Positions 54,117 through 58,857 of a stretch of 58,857 bases of DNA are shown one piece after another; positions within the stretch are counted from its first letter, which is position 1; each line of letters begins with the position of its first letter. The stretch is from Streptomyces niveus (GTDB lineage Bacteria > Actinomycetota > Actinomycetes > Streptomycetales > Streptomycetaceae). The DNA lies in the NCBI RefSeq assembly GCF_001723055.1, contig NZ_MDCR01000096.1, forward strand, positions 1 through 58,857. Direction: 5' to 3'. Both the position numbers and the translations under genes were made by a program. A model generated the notes under the pieces. The model worked only from the letters and a program-made list of their open reading frames with translations, was not told the origin of the DNA and searched no databases.

Positions 54117-54926
54117 ATGCCGACGACCCTGCGCAAGTGGGCATGGCTGCCGGTGCTGGCAGTCGGGCTCGGGCTTTACTTCCTGGTGCAGGGCACGCTG
54201 ATCGACACCGGCAACGTCAACTACGTACCGTCCCTGATCCTGTTGGGCGCGCTCGTGGTCCCGCTCTCGTTCCTCACCTTCGTGGCGGGGCACACGGGCG
54301 TGTGGCGGGTCGGGCCGTTCGTGCTGGGGATCGCGGCGCTGTTCGGCGGAGTGGTCGGGATCGTGACCGCCGGGCGGCTGGAGTTCGACACCCTGCGCGG
54401 CCTCGGCACGTCGTCCCTGATCGGCATCGGCCTGATCGAGGAGTCGTGCAAGCTCATCGTCCCGGTGCTGATCCTGGTGTGGCAGTGGCAGCGCGGCACC
54501 GTACGGGTCGCGGACGGGCTGCTGATCGGGGTCGCGGCGGGGATGGGGTTCGCCGTACTGGAAACGATGGGGTACGCGTTCACGGCGCTGCTGGCGTCCC
54601 AGGGGAACATCGGCGACGTCGAGGAGACGCTTTTGCTGCGCGGGCTCAGCTCGCCCGCCGCGCACATGGCGTGGACGGGGCTGATCTGCGGAGCGCTGTG
54701 GGCGGCGGTGGCGGCGCGGTGGACCCTCGCGGCCACCGCGCGGCTCCTCGTCACCTTCGTGTTCGCGGTCGCCCTGCACGCGCTCTGGGACGGTGTCAGC
54801 AACCGGTTCGCGTACTTCCTGGTGGCGGCGGTCTCGCTGAGCTGGCTCCTGGCCGAGCTGCACCGGAGCGACACCCTGTCCTGGGACGGCCGGTCGACCG
54901 ACCCACGGCATCTGCGACGGCCGTGA
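54117..54926 (+). CDS. PrsW-family intramembrane metalloprotease
   Basis: A 269-residue membrane protein with about eight hydrophobic segments. It carries the PrsW/CAAX-protease-like active-site motifs: the EE pair in LIEESCKLIVP, Glu in GFAVLETMGYAF, His in SSPAAHMAWTGLICGALW and His in VALHALWDG. Relatives cleave membrane substrates, for example anti-sigma factors in Bacillus. The target here is unknown; no anti-sigma gene lies in the window. GAGG precedes the ATG. It is followed 21 bp later by an SRPBCC gene, possibly co-transcribed. Confidence 0.88.
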   Translation: MPTTLRKWAWLPVLAVGLGLYFLVQGTLIDTGNVNYVPSLILLGALVVPLSFLTFVAGHTGVWRVGPFVLGIAALFGGVVGIVTAGRLEFDTLRGLGTSSLIGIGLIEESCKLIVPVLILVWQWQRGTVRVADGLLIGVAAGMGFAVLETMGYAFTALLASQGNIGDVEETLLLRGLSSPAAHMAWTGLICGALWAAVAARWTLAATARLLVTFVFAVALHALWDGVSNRFAYFLVAAVSLSWLLAELHRSDTLSWDGRSTDPRHLRRP

Positions 54927-54947
54927 GCGGGCGGTAGGTTCTGGCGT

Positions 54948-55409
54948 ATGTACTCGACCCGGATCTCCCGGCGTGTCCGTGCCCCGCGGGCCGCCGTCTA
55001 CCGCGCGCTGCTGGACGCGGACTCCGTCGCGACGTGGCGGGCGCCCGAGGGGATGAGCGCCGAGGTGCACGAGTTCGACGGCCGTCCGGGCGGCCGGTTC
55101 CGTGTCTCGCTGATCTACCGGGAGCCGACGGACACCGGGAAGTCCGGCGAGCGGACCGACACGTACCACGGCCACTTCGAACGGCTCGTGCCGGACGAAC
55201 AGGTCGTGGAAGTCATCGAGTTCGAGACCGCCGACCCCGCGATGCGGGGAGTGATGACCATGACGACGACGCTCTCCGACGTCGACGGCGGTACGGAGAT
55301 CGTGATGGTGCACGACGGGGTCCCGGACGCGGTGCCGGCGGCCGACAACGAACTGGGCACGCGGATGTCCCTGGACAATCTCGCCAGGCTCGTCGAAGAC
55401 GGTCACTGA
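54948..55409 (+). CDS. SRPBCC / AHSA1-type protein
   Basis: A 153-residue START-like protein. It opens with YSTRISRRVRAPRAAVYRALLDADSVATWRAPEGM, typical of AHSA1/polyketide-cyclase-like folds, and ends with GTRMSLDNLARLVE. Internal strands include TYHGHFERLVPDEQVVEVIEF and MTMTTTLSDVDGGTEIVMVHDG. These proteins bind hydrophobic ligands or act as cyclases or co-chaperones; no specific role is visible. It lies just after the PrsW gene. Confidence 0.85.
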   Translation: MYSTRISRRVRAPRAAVYRALLDADSVATWRAPEGMSAEVHEFDGRPGGRFRVSLIYREPTDTGKSGERTDTYHGHFERLVPDEQVVEVIEFETADPAMRGVMTMTTTLSDVDGGTEIVMVHDGVPDAVPAADNELGTRMSLDNLARLVEDGH

Positions 55410-55433
55410 CGTACGCGCACCGCCGTGCCGCGG

Positions 55434-56246
55434 TCAGGAACGGCGACCCGGCTTGCCGCGTCTGCCGCTCTTCGCGCCGCCGCCGGAACCACCGCGCGGA
55501 TTCTTGCCCGCCTTGCCCCCGGCCTTGCCGCCCGCCTTGTTGGCCGTCGACTTGCCGGCGGCGCGCTGCGGTGTCGCCCTGGACCTGGCCTTCGGCGCCG
55601 GCTTCTCCTGCGCCGGAGCGGTGCGGCGGCCCCGTGAGCTGTTGACCGTGCGCCCCCGGACGATCCCGATGAACTCCTCGACCAGATCGGTGGTCGACTC
55701 CTCCGGCCAGGACAGCGCGACGCGCGACTCGGGGACGTTGGAGACCGGCCGGTAGGTGAGGTCCTTGCGGTGGTGCAGCCGGGCGAGCGATTGCGGTACG
55801 ACGAGGAGACCCACTCCCGCGGCCACCAGCTCGACGGCGTCGGCCGTCGTGGCCGGCCGCTCCTTCGCGGGCCTGCCGGGCAGCGGCCCGTCCCAGCCGA
55901 GGGTGTCGTCGAGCGGGTGGAGCACGATGTCGTCGGCCAGATCGGCGGCCGACACCTCCTCGACCGCCGCCACCAGATGGTCCTTGGGGACGAGGACCAC
56001 CGTCGTCTCGGTGTACAGCGGGATCGCGCTGAGGTCCGTCCGGTCGATCGGCAGCCGTACGAACGCCGCGTCGGCGTCCCCGGCGCGCAGCGTGCCGGCC
56101 GCGTCGGCGGCGGCCACCCCGGTCAGGGTCAGCGGGATGTCGGGCAGCCGCTCGTGCCAGATCCGCACCCACTTGGCGGGGATCACGCCCGGCACGTACG
56201 CGAGCCGGAACGTGGGGGATGTCGGGGGTACCTCCGGGCCTGTCAC
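55434..56246 (-). CDS. LysR effector-binding domain without HTH, with basic histone-like tail
   Basis: A 270-residue protein. Residues 10-205 are a LysR-type substrate-binding domain (FRLAYVPGVIPAKWVRIWHERLPDIPL in parts, GDADAAFVRLPIDR, YTETTVVLVPKDHLVAA, AVELVAAGVGLLVVPQSLA). The N-terminal winged helix is absent; the frame begins directly at the effector domain. Residues 215-270 are Lys/Arg/Gly/Ala-rich (APKARSRATPQRAAGKST, then KAGGKAGGKAGKNPRGG), like histone H1 or AT-hook tails. It may bind DNA through the tail or act as a co-regulator or ligand sink. It is divergent from a DUF5997 gene. Confidence 0.78.
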   Translation of the reverse strand: MTGPEVPPTSPTFRLAYVPGVIPAKWVRIWHERLPDIPLTLTGVAAADAAGTLRAGDADAAFVRLPIDRTDLSAIPLYTETTVVLVPKDHLVAAVEEVSAADLADDIVLHPLDDTLGWDGPLPGRPAKERPATTADAVELVAAGVGLLVVPQSLARLHHRKDLTYRPVSNVPESRVALSWPEESTTDLVEEFIGIVRGRTVNSSRGRRTAPAQEKPAPKARSRATPQRAAGKSTANKAGGKAGGKAGKNPRGGSGGGAKSGRRGKPGRRS

Positions 56247-56306
56247 GCCGGTCAGGCTACCGGTCGGTGGTCAGAGGTCCCGTACGCGCTCGATAGTCTG
56301 GGCACC

Positions 56307-56711
56307 ATGACGTCGCACCAGACCACCCAGACGATGAAACCCGCCACGGCGGCGAAGAAACTGGGTGTGTACCTCGAAGCCACCCCCGCCGAGTTCCAGG
56401 AGGGTGTCGTCTCGCGCAGCGAGCTGAACGCGCTCCAGGCCGATCCTCCGGAGTGGCTGCTGGAACTGCGGCGCGACGGCCCGCATCCCCGCCCGGTGGT
56501 CGCCGCCAAGCTGGGCGTCTCCATCGCGGGTCTCGCGCGCGGCGGCGTCACGGAAGCTCTGACGACGGAGCAGATCGACGCGCTCAAGGAGGAGCTTCCG
56601 GCGTGGCTGCGGCGCGAGCGCGCCACGCAGGCCGAGGTGCGGAAGGAAGCGGCACGTATCAAGGAGAAGAACGCGGAGCGGGCCGCCGAGGGCCGCCGCG
56701 CGCGCCCCTGA
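56307..56711 (+). CDS. DUF5997 family protein
   Basis: A 134-residue soluble helical protein. Conserved-looking segments are KPATAAKKLGVYLEATPAEFQ, SELNALQADPPEWLLELRRDGPHPRPVVAAKLGVSIAGLAR and a charged C-terminal helix (AEVRKEAARIKEKNAERAAEGRR). The middle resembles a small HTH (VVAAKLGVSIAGLARGGV). The pairing with a LysR-type effector-domain gene, divergent with 60 bp between, occurs in other streptomycetes as I recall. Function unknown; a nucleic-acid-binding role is possible. Confidence 0.75.
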   Translation: MTSHQTTQTMKPATAAKKLGVYLEATPAEFQEGVVSRSELNALQADPPEWLLELRRDGPHPRPVVAAKLGVSIAGLARGGVTEALTTEQIDALKEELPAWLRRERATQAEVRKEAARIKEKNAERAAEGRRARP

Positions 56712-56745
56712 CCGGCCGGGCGCGGCGGGACCGCGTGACGGCGGG

Positions 56746-56769
56746 GCGGCCGGGAGGAGTCCCGGCCGC
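56746..56769. terminator. hairpin terminator between DUF5997 and DUF7144 genes
   Basis: Perfect 9-bp stem GCGGCCGGG (56746-56754) with CCCGGCCGC (56761-56769), loop AGGAGT, between convergent stop codons. No T run. Confidence 0.65.
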
Positions 56770-56783
56770 TCGCCGTACGTCGG

Positions 56784-57224
56784 TTACCGGGCCGGCCGGG
56801 GGCGGTCGGTCAGCAGGGACCAGATGACGAAAACGCCGATCGCGATGGTGATCACCGCCCAGACGGGCTGGTACGGCAGCCACATGAAGTTCGCGACCAC
56901 GCTGATCGCGGCGACGCCCACGCCCAGCGCCCGCGCGAACGGCACGCCCCTGATGATGCCCAGCCCGGTGAGGATCAGCACCGCGCCCACCACCAGATGG
57001 ATCCAGCCCCACGAGGTCAGGGTGAACTGGTAGGTGTAGCTGCCGCTGAGCGTGAACACGCTGTCCCGCGCCAGGGCGACGACGCCGTTCAGCACGGCGA
57101 GGACGCCGTCCACGAACAGCAGGACCCCGGCGAACATCGCCCCGCCCGACGCCCAGGCGGTCTCGCCCCGGCCCTTTCTGCGGGGTGTGTGATGCGCCCC
57201 ATGAGGGGTCGCGGTCTGTGCCAT
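56784..57224 (-). CDS. DUF7144-type four-helix membrane protein
   Basis: A 146-residue membrane protein. After a polar N terminus with RRKGRGE come four hydrophobic segments (GAMFAGVLLFVDGVLAVLNGVVAL, WIHLVVGAVLILTGLGI, ALGVGVAAISVVANFMWL, VWAVITIAIGVFVIWSLL). Family-typical TLTSWGWIHL lies before the second segment. Actinobacteria carry many copies; function unknown. GAGGAGG lies 7 nt before the ATG at 57224, which settles the start. Confidence 0.8.
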   Translation of the reverse strand: MAQTATPHGAHHTPRRKGRGETAWASGGAMFAGVLLFVDGVLAVLNGVVALARDSVFTLSGSYTYQFTLTSWGWIHLVVGAVLILTGLGIIRGVPFARALGVGVAAISVVANFMWLPYQPVWAVITIAIGVFVIWSLLTDRPRPAR

Positions 57225-57320
57225 GAGAGCCTCCTCGGCCGAGTGCGTGGCCCGCTCTCCGGACCACTCCGGCATGGGGCCGACAATCCGCCGTTCGTGC
57301 TGCCACGACCACCCGGACTG

Positions 57321-57340
57321 GGCCATTCGAGTGAATGGCC
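57321..57340 (-). terminator. hairpin terminator after the ferredoxin gene
   Basis: GGCCATTC-GAGT-GAATGGCC, a perfect 8-bp stem with a 4-nt loop, 21 bp past the ferredoxin stop codon on the minus strand. Confidence 0.6.
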
Positions 57341-57361
57341 TGAGGCCGGACCGGCGGGGTG

Positions 57362-57556
57362 TCATTCCTCGATGTGGATGGCCAGTGCGGGACAGACGGA
57401 GGCGGCGTGGCGGGAGTCGGCGGCCTGATCGGCCGGAGGTTCGGCGTCGAGGAGTACGGCGATCCCGTCCTCGTCGCGCTGGTCGAACACCTCCGCCGCG
57501 GCGACGACGCACTGTCCGGACGCGACGCACTTGTCCTGGTCGAGGGTGATCTTCAT
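57362..57556 (-). CDS. [3Fe-4S] ferredoxin, P450 partner
   Basis: A 64-residue ferredoxin with the single-cluster pattern of Streptomyces P450 partners: Cys in DKCVASGQC (C-x5-C) and the last ligand in SVCPALAIHI. The second usual position is replaced by Ala/Ser, so the cluster should be [3Fe-4S]. It supplies electrons to the upstream P450, as in SuaB-SuaC. It starts 50 bp after that gene, and AAGGAG precedes the ATG. Confidence 0.92.
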   Translation of the reverse strand: MKITLDQDKCVASGQCVVAAAEVFDQRDEDGIAVLLDAEPPADQAADSRHAASVCPALAIHIEE

Positions 57557-57605
57557 GAGGGCTCCTTCGGTGAGGGGTCGGTCGGTTCGGTGGGGCGCCG
57601 TCCGG

Positions 57606-58835
57606 TCACCAGGTGACGGGCAGCTCGTACGCCCCGTACACACCGCCGTCGTGCTTGAACGGGATCCGCTCGATGTCGGTCGCCAGCCGCAGCGTGGGGA
57701 CGCGCTTGTAGAGCGTGCTGTAGACGACCTGGAGTTCCAGCCTGGCGAGCGGCTGGCCGAGGCACTGGTGGACGCCGAAGCCGAAGGCGACGTGATGCCG
57801 GGCGTCGCGCTCGATGTCGAGGCGGTCGGGTTCCGGGAAGGCGCCGGGGTCGCGGTTGCCGACGTCGGTGGCGATGACCAGCCCGTCACCGGCGCGGACG
57901 CGTACGCCGGCGACGTCCATGTCCTCGAGCGCGACGCGGCGGCGTCCGTTGTGGACGATGGTGAGGTAGCGCAGCAGCTCCTCGACGGCCGATGTGACCA
58001 GTTTCGGATCGTCGGAGTCGCGCAGGAGCGCCAGTTGGTCGGGGTGTTCGAGCAGTGCGAGCGTACCGAGGGCGATCATGTTCGCCGTGGTCTCGTGTCC
58101 GGCGATCAGCAGCAGGACACCCATCTGGGCCGCCTCGCTCCGGGTCAGCTCCCCCGCCTTGACGCGTTCGCCCAGCCCGGACAGCAAGTCGTCGGCCGGG
58201 GCGGCGAGCTTCTGGCCCATCAGGTCGTCCAGATAGCCGGTCAGCCGCTGGAAGGCGTCGGACCGCTCCTGCGGGTCGTTGGTCCGCTTGATGAGGATCT
58301 TGCTGTTGGCCTGGAAGAAGTCGTGGTCGCTGTAGGCGACGCCGAGCAGTTGGCAGATCACCAGGGAGGGCATCGGCAGGGCGAACGCCTCCACCAGGTC
58401 GACCGGTTTCGGACCGGCGAGCATGTCGTCCACGAGGTCGTCGACGATCCGCTGGATGGCCGGTCGCAGCGCCGCCACGCGCTTGATGGCGAAGGGCGCC
58501 GTCACCATGCGCCGCAGCCGGGCGTGCTCGGGGTCGTCCATCAGGATGAAGCTGGCCGACGGGCCGCCTTCGAGCACCGGTGCCTGGAGCGGGTAGCCGG
58601 GCCGGGTGATGTCGGCGCTGACCCGGGGGTCGGCGAGCAGGGCGCGCCCTTCGGCGTATCCGGTCACCAGCCAGGGCGTGCTGCCGTCCCACAGGCGGAC
58701 CTTGCTGAGCGGGGTCTCCTTGCCCCGGGCGAGCGCGACGGGGGGCGGGTCGAACGGGCAGCCGGCCGCCCGGTCCATCGGGAAGTCCGGGACGTGGGCC
58801 GGGGTTTCGCCGACCGATTCGACGGTGCTGGTCAT
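57606..58835 (-). CDS. cytochrome P450, CYP105-like
   Basis: A 409-residue soluble P450. Motifs are the I-helix LLIAGHETTANMI, ExxR in EELLRYL, and the heme loop FGFGVHQCLG with thiolate Cys358. The start PDFPMDRAAGCPFDPPP and end YGAYELPVTW are characteristic of the CYP105 group, which oxidises xenobiotics, macrolides or vitamin D. It forms an operon with the ferredoxin gene. GGAGGAG precedes the ATG; only 22 bp of upstream sequence remain in the window, so its promoter is not visible. Confidence 0.92.
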   Translation of the reverse strand: MTSTVESVGETPAHVPDFPMDRAAGCPFDPPPVALARGKETPLSKVRLWDGSTPWLVTGYAEGRALLADPRVSADITRPGYPLQAPVLEGGPSASFILMDDPEHARLRRMVTAPFAIKRVAALRPAIQRIVDDLVDDMLAGPKPVDLVEAFALPMPSLVICQLLGVAYSDHDFFQANSKILIKRTNDPQERSDAFQRLTGYLDDLMGQKLAAPADDLLSGLGERVKAGELTRSEAAQMGVLLLIAGHETTANMIALGTLALLEHPDQLALLRDSDDPKLVTSAVEELLRYLTIVHNGRRRVALEDMDVAGVRVRAGDGLVIATDVGNRDPGAFPEPDRLDIERDARHHVAFGFGVHQCLGQPLARLELQVVYSTLYKRVPTLRLATDIERIPFKHDGGVYGAYELPVTW

Positions 58836-58857
58836 GTGTCTCCTCCAAGGGGGGTGG

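Noticed and set aside
51490..54144. 884-codon minus-strand frame
   Set aside because: Opposite three well-supported plus-strand genes; composition is typical of shadow frames.

Overview
The window is a chromosomal piece of a high-GC actinomycete, almost certainly a Streptomyces. Evidence: strong G/C bias at third codon positions, GAGGAG-type ribosome binding sites, a second NAD-dependent DNA ligase, an RppA-type type III polyketide synthase with a P450, many secreted CBM-bearing glycosidases, a Streptomyces-type rifampicin monooxygenase with its RAE promoter element, and only one in-frame TTA codon noticed. It reads as accessory/arm-type chromosome: many small transcription units, each with its own regulator. 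No rRNA, tRNA, CRISPR array, insertion sequence or phage gene was seen.

Layout. 1-5.7 kb: ROK repressor (runs off the left edge), GH36 alpha-galactosidase, GH13 alpha-glucosidase, GntR regulator. 5.8-10.4 kb: secreted two-gene operon (sorbosone dehydrogenase-PKD-CBM6 and ThuA-DUF1080-CBM6). 10.9-12.5 kb: WYL regulator and RidA protein, divergent around a perfect operator palindrome. 12.5-17.5 kb: secreted GH2-CBM42 enzyme, small SnoaL-like and DUF1579-like proteins, cupin, GlxA-type regulator. 17.5-24.1 kb: LigA paralogue, F420-type oxidoreductase, XRE/MmyB regulator, metallo-hydrolase, carboxylesterase. 24.1-28.7 kb: divergent HemC paralogue, secreted protein, P450 and RppA.

28.7-35.6 kb is the most interesting block. 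A small trypco2-like protein is divergent from a three-gene, overlapping operon. The first gene fuses a trypsin-like protease to a PknG-like kinase-TPR module. The second encodes a four-helix membrane protein laid out like GlnX. The third is a solute-binding lipoprotein, placed like GlnH. This resembles the mycobacterial/corynebacterial PknG-GlnX-GlnH sensory pathway rebuilt with a protease and a conflict-system-associated domain. The fusion gene holds an in-frame TTA codon, so it may depend on bldA.

35.6-41.9 kb: rifampicin monooxygenase behind a RAE, secreted beta-helix protein, SGNH hydrolase, and an amidohydrolase/permease operon divergent from an Lrp-type regulator. 42.5-48.7 kb: disaccharide phosphorolysis genes (GH65 phosphorylase and beta-phosphoglucomutase in one operon, phosphoglucomutase nearby), with an FBP-domain zinc protein and a TetR regulator sharing an operator. 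48.7-58.9 kb: glycosyltransferase pair, aldo/keto reductase, DUF6301-like protein, DUF574 methyltransferase, PrsW protease, SRPBCC protein, a LysR effector domain without HTH, DUF5997, a membrane protein, and a ferredoxin/CYP105-type P450 operon at the right edge.

Several perfect hairpins mark gene ends. Functions are assigned from protein motifs and context only; no database search was run.
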